Below, in pieces: positions 34,395 through 47,800 of a stretch of DNA of 64,000 nucleotides. Where the stretch lies: assembly GCA_911728455.2 (NCBI GenBank), contig OU452228.1, forward strand, positions 9,038,629-9,102,628, given 5' to 3'. Below the pieces are notes generated by a model. It was not told the DNA's origin. It did not search any database and saw only the letters and a list, made by a program, of their open reading frames with translations. The position numbers and the translations under genes are program-made. Source of the DNA: Marthasterias glacialis. Taxonomy: Eukaryota > Echinodermata > Asteroidea > Forcipulatida > Asteriidae. Numbering within the stretch: the first letter of the stretch is position 1; each line of letters starts with the position of its first letter.

Positions 34395-35345
34395 ATTTTT
34401 AGACAGCTTCCCATCCTCATTATATCAGTTACTGCTCACTTTATTTTTAGACAGCTTCCCATCCTCATGATAGCAGTTACTGTTCAATTTATTTTCAGAC
34501 AGCTTCACATCCTCATGAAAACAGTTACTGCTCACCTGATTTTCACACTGCTTCCCATCCTCATGATAGCAGTTACTGCTCACCTTATTTTTATACAGCT
34601 TCCAATCCTCATAATACCATTTACTGCTCTACTTATTTTTAGACAGCTTCACATCCTCATGATGGCAGTTACGCCTCACATTATTTTTAAACAGCTTCCA
34701 ATCCTCATAATGCCAGTTACTCCTCACCTTATTTTTAAACAGCTTCCAATCCTAATGATACCAGTTACTGCTCTTCTTAATTTTAAACATCTTCACATCC
34801 TCATGATAGCAGTTACTACTACCATTACTTTTATACAGCTTCAAATCCTCATGATAGCAGTTACTAATTCACTTATTTTTATACAGCTTCCAATCCTCAT
34901 AATAGCATTTACTGCTCTCCTTATTTTTAAACAGATTCACATCCTCATGATAGCAGTTACTGCTCACCTTATTCTTACACTGCTTACCATCCTCATGATA
35001 GCAGTTACTGCTCACCTTATTATTATACAGCTTCCAATCCTCATAATAGCATTTAATGCTATCCTTATTTTTATACAGCTTCACATCCTCATGATAGCAA
35101 TTACTGCTCACCTTATTTTTACACAACTTCACATCCTCATAATAACAGTTACTGCTCACCTTATTTTTAGACAGCTTCCCATCCTCATGATAGCAGTTAC
35201 TGCTCTCCTTAATTTTAAATATCTTCCCATCCTCATGATAGCAGTTACTGCTACCATTACTTTTATACAGCTTCCCATCCTCATGATAGCAGTTACTACT
35301 TCACTTACTTTCAGCCAGTTTCCCATCATCATGACAGCATTTACA
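34395..35345. repeat. 48-bp minisatellite, about 20 copies
   Basis: Unit CTTATTTTTAGACAGCTTCC, CATCCTCATGATAGCAGTTA and CTGCTCAC. As 48 is divisible by three, one plus-strand frame stays open for 356 codons (34467-35537) with a 16-residue hydrophobic period (ILMIAVTAHLIF.QLP). A minus frame also opens for 96 codons (VSSNCYHEDVKLYKNK period). I read both as consequences of the repeat, not as genes. Confidence 0.9.
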
Positions 35346-35593
35346 GTTCACCTTATCTTTACACAACTCCTTATCCTTACTATAGCTTTTCTCCCTAATT
35401 ATACTAATTATTTTTCACCAAATTTTCATTCATTATCAAATCATAATATTATCGACTACTATTTCCCACATTATCACAAAATTTCAAGTCCTCATTATAT
35501 AACTTACTATTACACAAATTTCACTCAATACACTTAAAAATCAACAAACAAAATCTTCACACATTATATTTATCTCCACATCATATGCTTTCA

Positions 35594-35599
35594 TTTATT
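35594..35599 (-). terminator. Candidate polyadenylation signal of the CNBD2-like gene
   Basis: AATAAA on the minus strand, about 90 bases past the stop codon. If used, the 3'UTR ends before the 48-bp array. Confidence 0.4.
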
Positions 35600-35687
35600 T
35601 CATCGTTTTTAAAAAACTTTTCATTAACGAATTAAAAAAAAAATCCTTACATCACATTACAAAAAAATTTATACCAATTAGAATACT

Positions 35688-35810
35688 TCATCTTGGTGCA
35701 GATGCAATACGATGAAGAGTTCTCTCAACTTCAACTATTTTGAATCTTTCCCACTGTGACGTCAAATCAAGATCATCCAGACATTCATCTTGAGTTGGAT
35801 ATGGTTCATA
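35688..35810 (-). CDS. CNBD2-like terminal exon
   Basis: Acceptor TTTTTGGCAG. Encodes YEPYPTQDECLDDLDLTSQW, ERFKIVEVERTLHRIASAPR and TGA. A decayed copy lies at 20819-20905. Confidence 0.85.
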   Translation of the reverse strand, partial: YEPYPTQDECLDDLDLTSQWERFKIVEVERTLHRIASAPR

Positions 35811-38800
35811 CTGCCAAAAATTAAATAACACAATTACATTAACATTATTATTTGCAATAGTTCATATCATTAATCACAATACTAACTTTTCATTTATTAC
35901 TTTAATTATTCATAAAATATAAACTACATTATAATAACATCAAAATCTATAAATATTTCATAATAAACAAAACCATCAAAAACAAATTTTTTAATTGTTT
36001 TCAACTTACCCTCATTTCAATCTGTGTAAATACTCTCTCATCTGTATACTTCAAAAAGTAAGCCTTGTTAATCCTGATCGCTTCCGCTCCTTGACTTACC
36101 TAAAAACATTTTTTAAAAATCAGTCAATATCTTTCATTATAGTTAACTACTTCTATGCACTCCTATTTCTTCGATTCAAATTGCAATTAAACAAATGACG
36201 TCTTCCTTTTTAATATACACTCAACACAGAACTATTATATAAATACTAAACTTTCATTATTTCACTTTTATTTAATCATTTTAATATAACTTTGAATAAT
36301 TACGTAAATAAACATCTACAGATTAAATAAACTTCCCATATCATTTACAATCAACAACAATTACAATATACACATTCATCAGCATTTGGGTAACATTCAT
36401 TTTACAAATAATTAAACTAATTGCTTACTCACCAAACTAACATTTGTCTCTTTAAATGATGGCAATATAGTCAACATTCCCTGAAATTAAAATATATAAT
36501 TCATTACTAATCAATTTTCTTCTCTAATTTCAATTTGAATCTAGCTTAGCTTAGTTACTGTACTGGTCTGTAAACTACAGATGTGTAATTAAATTACAAC
36601 AACTTATCTATATTTCTAACACATTGCACATATTCTTTTTCTAACTATCAAGGCTTCTCTACATTCGGTATACACATCTCGACTACTTACACCCATATAC
36701 TAAAATTACATTATCATGGAATACCACAACAAAGTGTCAAATGAAAATCTGTCATTTAAATTTACTTACATTAATTGCACTTAAAGTTCAAATCACACAC
36801 AACAGTTCCATTAGTTCTACAGTTCCACTACTAGCCTGCACTCTACATATACAACTCATCTATAACAACCATATTACAACCAATCCTCAAGCCTAGATTA
36901 CTATGCTATACTTCTGTGTATAATTACTAACCTTACCTAAAATCTGCTCATCAATATTAATAAATCTATAATTAACAAAGTCAAAACAACTAGCATCTCT
37001 TTGTAAATCCACTGAGGCACAAAAAACGTGACAGTACGTTGAGACGTTAATGTCACATACAATAAATATTTACTATTAACTCTTTAAATTAATAAACATT
37101 TCCCATGTAACATCAACTGCTGTCCAACGTAAACAACTAGTACTATTTAAAACTACGAATCCACCATCAGAAAAGACTCTAATTAACCAACTACATGCAG
37201 TTCTCCAGACTTGATAACTTGCTAACTCTGCTTGTTCAATAATATAATATAACACCTTAATATAAAAATTACAAAAAGATGTTTTGAATGATGATTAAAC
37301 TACATCAAACATTTACAAGTACTAATTAATTACACTACAAATTTTTATCAACCACAACAATTCTACTGCTTTCCTTAAAACAACTCCTGTTAACTTAGAT
37401 TATTGTGTCTACCTACAACCAATCATCAAATCGTGGTTACTCTGCTGGTCTACACTCTATACTTACATCTGTAAGATCAACAACTAACCATAGTAAACTA
37501 CAACTATTTATCGAGGCTTGGTTACTACTGATCAAAACACTACACTAACATCTCGACTGTAACATCAAACTACAGTTTTGTTGTCAAACTACAACTGTTT
37601 ATTGAGGTTTGTTTACTGATGATCAACACTCCTACACTAAAATCTCGTCTGTAAGATCAAACTAAAGTTTTGTTGTCAAATTACAACTATTTATCGAGGC
37701 ATGATAATTGCTAAACAACACTCTACACTAACATCTCGTCTGTAACATCAAACTACAGTTTTGTTGACAAACTAAAACTATTTATCAAGGCTTTGTTACT
37801 GCTGATCAACACTATACACTAATATCTTGTCTGTAAGATCAAACTACGGTTTTGTTGTCAAAATACAACTATTTATCAAGGCTTGGTTACTTCTGATCAA
37901 CACTCTACACTGACATCTCGTCTGTAAAATCAAACTACAGTTTTGTTGTCAAACTACAACTATTTATCAAGGCTTGGTTACTACTGATCAACACTACACT
38001 TACATCTCGTCTGTAACATCAAACTACATTTTTATTGTTAAACTACAACTATTTATCAAATCTTGGTTACTGCTGATCAACACTCTAAACTAACATCTAT
38101 TCTGTAAAAACAAACTACAGTTTTGTTGTTAAACTACAACTATTTATCAAGACTTGGTTACTGCTGATCAACACTCTACACTAACATCTCATCTGAAAGA
38201 TCAACCTACAGTTTTGTTATCAAACTATAACTATTTATAGAGGCTTGTTTACTGATTATTGTTAACAACGCTCTACACTAACATCTACAATCTAGATTTA
38301 CATCTCGTCTATACGATTAACTTGTTCTAGTAAACTACAGTTGTGTTGGTAAACTACAACCATTAATGGAGGCTTGGTTACTCTGTTGGTCTACACAATA
38401 CAAAGAAATTATGCAAGATCTCAGTACTTACAAAGACATCTCCTGCCTCTAGTTCAGCCACACGTACACAATAAGGAATATCTGGTTCACTTCCTCGCTT
38501 GATGCAGCCATTGATCCCACCGCTTTCCTTCATTTTCCTGGGTTTCTGGCAAAGGAAAAAAAAATCAAAATGAGACAGATTCTAAAACAATTCTAGTTCT
38601 AGTTCGACCTGAAGACAATGTTCCTAAGAAGGGACAATGTATTATAATTTAAAAGTGCAATGAAACAATCCAACGAGTATTAAACGCTTTTCTTCATGTA
38701 AAGTACTTCATGCCTGGTTTAACCTCAAATACCCATCAGGTCTTTTAAACACTTAACTGAGTCGTTAGCCTCAACAGCTAATACTACACCATTTCATCTA

Positions 38801-41800
38801 AACTTGTTCACCTAAAAGTATTTCCATTACAGGATTATCAAAGATGACTTTTGGCAGCTTGACAATTAATTGGTTCACATTAATTAAAACGGATGAAGGA
38901 TTCGTGCATGTTGCGTGTTGTGGCCGAACACACTGTATACAAGCTCTTGTATTTCTGACCAGCAGAGTGTGGGTTCTAGTCCCGGTCTTGAGCGAGACAC
39001 TTAACCATTATTGCTACGTCCTTTGGATGGGACGTAAAGCCATAGGTCCTGTTCATTGTTGTAGCCGAGCAGTTTAGTGCACTGGACTCACGTTCTGGTG
39101 GTTAAGTCATCGGGGTGTGGGTTCGAATCCCAGTCATGACACTTGTGTCCTTGAGCAAGATGCGTTACTTCTTTTCACCCAGGGGTATAAATGGCTACCT
39201 GTGAGGTGTTTGAAAAAGCCTCCGAAGCGCCACGGCAGCTCGGGGCTATATACTCCCCAAGGAACTGAGAAAGGTTACAGGAATGTTATTGGCCCAATGA
39301 CCAGTAAAGCGCATTGAGACGTTATTGTGAACTACACTACAAAAGAACTGCTAATTATTATTGTGTAATGCACGTAAAAGAACCCAGTTACACTTATCGC
39401 TAAGAGAAGGGCTTTACCCCGGTGTTTCTGTAGCTGCTAAATATGCCCCAGCACCTTGACATAAAGGAGTCTCATAATTCAAAACGTGTCATAAAAAATA
39501 AGCGCCTTCAGTACCTAATTGTTGGTAGGTACATTAACTATATAAGACTCCGGTATTAAACATGATTGACCCCCATGGCCTTGTTACTCTGGCAGAGGAA
39601 GGACTATTCCTTAATCCACACAATTAAACACTTATTTCTGAGCTTGCCATTCAAATGTTTGATTAAAATTCTTATTTTACTTTTGTAAACACTAAATGCA
39701 TTCCAACTGCTGCAGACAAAAACACATGCTTACTACTTGGGTGGGATTTGAACCCACAACCATTATAGAACTCCATATGTGCTCAGTGGCGAGAGGCCAA
39801 TAAGACTAGAGATTGATTTTGGAGGAAGTGGTGTGGTTACAGTAAAAGGTGTTCTCTTGATTTTCAAAAGAATCTCTTGACATATAACATTTAAAATAAC
39901 CACTGAAATCTGGTGAGCTTTAAGACACTACAAAATGTGGTTACATGCTTTCATTAGAGTGGTTGAGTTGGTGGACATTGTGGGTGCATTTCAAATCACT
40001 TCATGCAACTAAAATCAATTCATGCGGTTAAAACAGGGACTGTGAACAAGTCATTCTGGTTGTATTTACGCACATGATGTGAATTAATGTCTGGTTTGGG
40101 ATGAAGGGACATGGTGGGATGGGAGGGTTAGGTATAAGTGGCTAAGTAGGAAGCACTAAAACATGAAGACCTGCCCCTAACAGCGTAAGTTTGTGGTGTG
40201 TCGTTGCCGACTGGTCAAGCACACTGGACTCAAGCTCTGGTCAAACAGAGTGTGAGCTAGAGTCCCTAACGCCATTAGTTTGTGGCGTGTCATTGCCGAG
40301 TGTTCAAGCACACTGGACTCAAGCTCTGGTGTTTCTGATCAACAGAGTGAGTTGGAGTCCCTAATGCCAAGTTTGTGGCGTGTCATTGCCAAGTGGTCAA
40401 GGACACACTGGACTCAAGCTCTGGTGTTTCTGATCAACAGAGTGTGAGTTGGAGTCCCTAACGCCATAAGTTTGTGGCGTGTCGTTGCCGAGCAGTCAAG
40501 GACACACGTGTGGCGTGTTGGATGAAGGGACATGGTGTGATGGAAGTGTTAGGAATAAGTGGCTGAGTAGGCAGCACTAAAACATGGTTCGAGTCTCGGT
40601 AATGACACCTATGTCCGTAAGCAAGACACTTAACCATAGCGTGGGCTGTAAATTCGTAGGTCCTAAATGCACATAAAATAATCCAGTGTACACTTATCGT
40701 TAAGAGAAGGGGTTTGCCCCGGTGTTTCTGGCAGTGGCTGCTGAATGCGCCACAGCACCTTGTGAACCCTTAAAAGGTGCTACATAAATGGGTCTAATAA
40801 TAAATAAAAAAAATCTAAACACCTGTCTTAAAATATAATAAGCACTGTGGGTATCTTATTGGTAGATATATGAGACTCAAGACCAATTCCTGCCTATCAA
40901 ACATCAACTATAACTTCTACAATAGTTTACTTGAGTACTAGATTGGACAGCAAGGAAATGCTATAACAAAATTCAAACTTGCTTACTTTATTACATGGTA
41001 ATCATTTCGAGTTTGACGATAGAAAAAAAATAGATTCACAATTTTCGCAGGCACTTATTTGTGCAACGAATTTTCAAGACTGAGAAGTAATTCATATAAA
41101 AACTTTGCAATTATGGGCTTTAGTGAAGTATAAAAAGATCTAGCACAAATAAAATAGTTTGTTTCCTTTGGAGTCGTGATTTACGGACCAGACACTTTTA
41201 AAGTTCACAACATTCAGAACTGTTTTATAGCACCTTTCAAGCCCACACACGAGAGTAAAGGTGGGTTGGTTGGGAGGGGTGTTAGGGCTGGGTGTTTGGT
41301 TAAAGATGAATGATGGACCTGAAAGAGAAGCTCAAATGCCTCATTGGATTGGTGAACATTTTAGCAGTTTCCAAAACTACAGCTCTGGCTTCAATATATC
41401 CTCACAACTTTTCTCAAATGACAGCAAAGCCTTCCACCATTTGTGGTGATTTTCTTCATAATGATTTCAAACAAATGCAACCAAATACGTGAAGCTCAAC
41501 GTGCACTAGCAATGCAAGCAAACGAAAAGGAAGAACTAAATAGTACCTTGCTCAGTGACTACAAGAGTTGAAGAGTGTTTGGAAAGGAATTAAAATAAAC
41601 ACTGACATGTTATTAAGAATTCACCATTCGATTGGAATAAATTAAATGAAAGTAGTAATAGATCTTAAAAAAAAACATCTACAAGAAATACAAATTGTCT
41701 GTAAAGCAACTAAATTTGTGCAGCTATGTGAACAAACGAATTGCTAAAATTTTAAAATCTACAAGATGAGTTGAGGTGTTAACTAATCTGTCACTTTTTA

Positions 41801-44800
41801 AATGGTAGAGCATTTCATTTCCTGTTGACTATGATCATTTCAAGTGACAGAGTTGCAAGAGATAATACTAGCTTGGAAAAACTTCATTCGAAAAGTTGCT
41901 GTGAGAAAAACAGCGTAAAATTAAAACCTACTAAATTTTTCACAAATAATGTTTTAGACCAAGAAGGCTAAATGTTCCTCGGTAACAATCCGTAACTTCT
42001 TCTGCGCAAAACCATATCCCATTGGAACAACAAAAAATTCAAAAAACATTCAAAGTCTTTAAAATAACACCAGTAATTGTTACACACAATTTTCTTCTAT
42101 AAAGTTTTGAGGTCCCCGGTTAATCTTATGGAACTATATTTCTTCTTCAAACATTTATAGATCACACAGATGTGACTCTTTCAAATTACAAAGATGTACT
42201 ATCCCTTAAAAAGAAGCAACAAATCTTGCAGATTGTTGTGACTAATTTACAAGTTGAGGCCTTTGGTGCCTACATACCTCTGTCCACATTCCTGGTTTGA
42301 GATGCTGCCGTCTGAGGATGATGCTGTCTGGAATACCAGATATTGGAGTCCTCTGCTTGGACGGACTGCTCCCAGCACTTTGCACATTCGGCGTCGTCAG
42401 AAAGGTGGCTGTCAAAACAAGCAAACAGTCATCGATTCTGATTATTATTTAGAAAAGATAAAGTACTTTTCGTGAAGACTCAATGCATGAAATATTTACC
42501 GTCGCTCAAGCCTTTAGCTAACACTAGCTCAGTAACAGTGTTAGGCAATTTGAAAAGCCAAGTAGGCTTTAAAAGGGATTAATAAATATTATTATAAAAA
42601 GACTTGAATACCACTATTGGAATCTACTATGTCGTCACCACCAGTATAGCCTTGATGTATTTTGAATCACACACATGTCAAAAGGGAACCACCCACTGAA
42701 CTGTTCAGGAAAAAGCATGACCAAAAAGCATCAAGAAAAACTTTTCAAATGATAATCATCTCTGAAATTACTTTTTTTTTAGTTTCAAACAATTACACAT
42801 GTTGATTACAATACGTGATTAACTAAGGGAAGGGAATGAACAAATCAAGTATGAAAAAAATAAAGAAAAAATGCACTATTAAAAGACTGGTCAACGATTC
42901 TCTGGATCTCTGGAACAATTAAAAGTCTTATCACCACACAGACTTTCTCCTGTATTTGGAGTGATGCAGAGTCTATATTTACAACAAAAAACTGAGCCGT
43001 CACAAATACTTTCTCCTGTGTTTGGAGCGATTTAGAGTCCTTCAGAAAGACGTAACCACAAGAAAAAACTGTGCCGCTAGAAAGTTTTTCTCCTATGTTT
43101 GGAGTGATGCAGAGTCTATATCACTCCAAACTATGCCCTCACAAAGTTTTGCTCCTGTGTTTCGGACAATACAGAGTCTATATTAAAAAACAGAAAAAAT
43201 AAAGAAAATACTGTGCCGTCACAAACACTTTCTCCTGTGTTTGGAGCGATTTAGAGTCTATAACCACAAGAAAAAACTGTGCCGTCTTAAAGACGTTCTC
43301 CTGTATTTGGAGTGATGCAGAATTTATATCAACAAGAAAAAATTGTGCCATCTTAAAGACTTTCTCATGTCTTTGGAGTGATGCAGAGTCCATACCAACA
43401 AGAAAACTGTGCCGTCAAGAAGACTTTCTCCTGTGTTTCGAATGATGCAGAGTCTATAACCACAAGAAAAAACTGTTACATCACAAAGACTTGCTCCTGT
43501 ATTTGGAATGATGCAGAATCTATATCAACAAGAAAAAACTGTGCCATCTTAAAGACTTTCTCCTGTGTTTGGAGTGATCAAGAGTCCATACCAACAAGAA
43601 AAACTATGCCCTCAAAAAGACTTCCTCCTGTGTTTGGAAAAATACAGAGTATATATCAACGCGCCGTCTTAAAGACGTTCTCCTGTATTTGGAGTGATGC
43701 AGAGTCTATATCCACAAGAAAAAAAACTGTGCCGTCCTAAAGACCTTTTCTTGTGTTTGGAGTGATGCAGAGGGTATATCAACAAGAAAAACTGTGCCCT
43801 CACAAAGACTTCCTCCTGTGATTGGAAAAATACAGAGCGTATATCCACAAGAAAAAACTGAGCCACCTTAAAGACTTTCTCCTGTGTTTGGAATGATAGA
43901 GAGTCTATATCAACAAGAAAAAACTGCCATCTTAAAGACTTTCTCAAGTATTTGGAGTGATGCAGAGTCTATATCCACAAGAAAAAAACTGTTCCATCAC
44001 AAAGACTTTCTCCTGTGTTTGTAGTAATGCAGAATCTATAAACACAAGAAAAAACTGTGCCATCTTAAAGACGTTCTCCTGTGTTTGGAGTGATCAAGAG
44101 TCCATACCAACAAGAAAAACTGTGCCGTCTTAAAGACTTTCTCCTGTGTTTTGAGTGATGCAGAGTCTAAATCAACAAGAAAAAAATGTGCCTTCACAAA
44201 GTTTTTCTTCTGTGTTTGGAACGATACAGAGTCTATATTCACAAGAAAATATTAAATCAGTCACAAATACTTTCTCCTGTGTTTGAAGTGATGCAGGGTC
44301 TATAACCACAAGAAAAAACTGTGCCGTCACAAAGAGTTGCTCCTGTGTTTAGAGTGATGCAGAGTCTATATCAACAAGAAAAAACTATCCCGTCACGAAG
44401 TTTATCTCCTGTGCTTGGAACGATAAAAAGTCTATATTCACACAAAAAAACTGTCCCATCACGAAGACATGGTCCTGTGTTTGGAGTGATGCAGAGTGTA
44501 TATATCAACAAGAAAAAACTATCCCGTCACAAAGTTTTTCTCCTGTGCTTGGAACGATACAAAGTCTATATTCACAGAAAAAACTGTGCTGTCTTAAAGA
44601 CGTTCTCCTTAATTTGGAGTGATGCAGAGTCTATATCCACAAGAAAAAACTGTGCCATCTTAAAGACTTTCTCCTGTGTTTGGAGCGATGAAGAGTCTAT
44701 ACCAACAAGAAAAACTGTGCCGCCATGAAGACTTTCTCCTGTGATGCAGAATTTATATCAACAAGAAACAATTGTGCCGTCTTAAAGACTTTCTCCTGTG

Positions 44801-47800
44801 TTTCAAGTGATGCAGAGTCTATATCAATGAGAAAAAACTGTGCCGTCACAAATAGTTTCTCCTGTGTTTGGAGCGATTTAGCAACTATAACCACAAGAAA
44901 AAACTGTGCCGTCACAAAGACTTGCTCCTGTCTTTCGAGTGATGCAGAGTCTATATCAACAAGAAAATACTGTGCCGTCTTCAAGACGCTCTCCTGTATT
45001 TGGAGTGATGCAGAATATACATCAACAACAAAAAACTGTGCCGTCTTAAAGACTTTCTCCTGTGTTTGAAGTGATGCAGAGTCTATATCAACAAGAAAAA
45101 AACTGTGCCGTCACAAAGACTTGCTCCTATCTTTCAAGTGATGCAGAGTTTATATCAACAAGAAAATACTGTACCGTCTTCAAGACGCTCTCCTGTGTTT
45201 GGAGTGATGCAGAGTCTATATCAACAAGAAAAAACTATCCCGTCACAAAGTTTATCTCCTGTGCTTGAAACGTACAAAGTCTACATTCACAAGAAAAAAA
45301 CTGTGCCGTCTTAAATACTTTCTTTTGTGTTTGGAGTTATGCAGAGTCTATATCAACAAGAAAAAAATGTGCCGTCTTAAATACTTTCTCCTGTGTTTTG
45401 AGTGATTCAGAGTCTATAACCACAAGAAAAAACTGTGCCATCACAAATAGTTGCTCCTGTGTTTGGAGTGATGCAGAGTCTATATCAACAAGAAAAAACT
45501 ATCCCATCACGAAGTTTATCTCCTGCGCTTGGAACGATACAAAGTCTATATCAACATGAAAAAATTGTGACGTCTTAAAAATTTTCTCCTGAGTTTGGAG
45601 TGATGAAGAGTCTAAATCAACAAGAAAAAACTCTGCCATCACGAAGATTTGCTCCTGTGTTTGGAGTGATGCAGAGTCTATATCATTAAGAAAAAAATGT
45701 GCCGTCTCAAAGACTTTTTCCTGTGTTTTGCAAAAGTCTATATCAACATAAAAAAACTGTGCCATCACAAACACTTTTTCCAGTGTTTGGAACAATACAG
45801 AGTGTATATTCACCAGAAAAAATGTTGCCGTCTTAAAGACTTTCTCCTGTGTTAGAAGTGATGCAGAGGGTATACCAACAAGAAAAAACTGTGCCGTCAC
45901 AAAGACTTGCTCCTGTCTTTCGAGTGATGCAGAGTCGTTAACCACAAGAAAAAACTGTGACATCTTAAAGACTTTCTCCTGTGTTTTGGAGAAGTCTATA
46001 TCAACATAAAAAAACTGTGTCGTCACAAACTCTTTCTCCTTTATTTGGAATGATGCAGAGTCTATATCAACAACAAAAAACTATCCCGTTACAAAGTTTA
46101 TCTCCTGTGCTTGAAACGTACAAAGTCTACATTCACAAGAAAAAAACTGTGCCGTCTTAAATACTTTCTTTTGTGTTTGGAGTTATGCAGAGTCTATATC
46201 AACAAGAAAAAAATGTGCCGTCTTAAATACTTTCTCCTGTGTTTTGAGTGATTCAGAGTCTATAACCACAAGAAAAAACTGTGCCATCACAAATAGTTGC
46301 TCCTGTGTTTGGAGTGATGCAGAGTCTATATCAACAAGAAAAAACTATCCCATCACGAAGTTTATCTCCTGCGCTTGGAACGATACAAAGTCTATATCAA
46401 CATGAAAAAATTGTGACGTCTTAAAGATTTTCTCCTGAGTTTGGAGTGATGCAGAGTCTAAATCAACAAGAAAAAACTCTGCCATCACGAAGATTTGCTC
46501 CTGTGTTTGGAGTGATGCAGAGTCTATATCATTAAGAAAAAAATGTGCCGTCTCAAAGACTTTCTCCTGTGTTTTGCAAAAGTCTATATCAACATAAAAA
46601 AACTGTGCCATCACAAACACTTTTTCCTGTGTTTGGAACAATACAGAGTGTATATTCACCAGAAAAAATCAGTTTTTCTTCTGTGTTTGGAACAATACAG
46701 AGTCTATAGTCACAAGAAAATATTAAATCAGTCACAAATACTTTCTCCTGTGTTTGAAGTGATGCAGAGTCTATAACCACAAGAAAAAACTGTGCCATCA
46801 CAAATAGTTGCTCCTGTGTTTGGAGTGATGCAGAGTCTATATCAACAAGAAAAAACTATCCCATCACAAAGTTTATCTCCTGCGCTTGGAACGATACAAA
46901 GTCTATATCAACATGAAAAAATTGTGACGTCTTAAAGATTTTCTCCTGAGTTTGGAGTGATGCAGAGTCTAAATCAACAAGAAAAAACTGTGCCGTCACA
47001 AATAGTTTCTCCTGTGTTTGGAGCGATTTAGCAACTATAACCACAAGAAAAAACTGTGCCGTCACAAAGACTTGCTCCTGTCTTTCGAGTGATGCAGAGT
47101 CTATATCAACAAGAAAATACTGTGCCGTCTTCAAGACGCTCTCCTGTATTTGGAGTGATGCAGAATATACATCAACAACAAAAAACTGTGCTGTCTTAAA
47201 GACTTTCTCCTGTGTTTGAAGTGATGCAGAGTCTATATCAACAAGAAAAAAACTGTGCCGTCACAATTACTTTCTCCTGTGATTGGAACGATACAAAGTC
47301 TATATTCACAAAAAAACTGTGCCATCCTTAAGACTTTCTCCTGTGTTTGGAGTGATGCAGAATCTATATCAACAAGAAAAATCTGTGCCGTCTTAAAGAC
47401 TCTCTCCTGTATTTGTTGTGATGCAGAGGATATAACCACAACAAAAAACTGTGCCATCACAAAGATGTGATGGAACCACACAGAGACTATATTCACAAGA
47501 AAATACTGAGCCCTAACAAATACTTTCAAAAAATACTTTAACAAATACTGTCTTAAAGACGTGCTACTATATTTTGAGTGATGCAGAATTAATATCAACA
47601 AGAAAAAATTGTGCCGTCTTGAACACTTTCTCCTGTGTTTGGAGTGATGCAGAGTCTATAACCACAAGAAAAACTGTGCCATCACAAAGAATTTCTCCTG
47701 TGTTTGGAGTGATGCAGAATCTATATCAACAAGAAAAACTGTGCCATCACAAATAGTTGCTCCTGTGTTTGGAGTGATGCAGAGTCTATATCAACAAGAA

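Larger units (their letters stand above)
38546..42277. other. CNBD2-like intron
   Basis: Holds a SINE-in-SINE (38915-39560), a tRNA-cored fragment on the minus strand (about 39735-39795) and a rearranged SINE with a multiplied head (about 40100-40890). 41000-42250 shows nothing recognisable. Confidence 0.7.

Noticed and set aside
34467-35537. 356-codon open frame, longest in the window
   Set aside because: It follows the 48-bp repeat unit exactly; the 16-residue period and absence of any known domain point to a repeat artefact.
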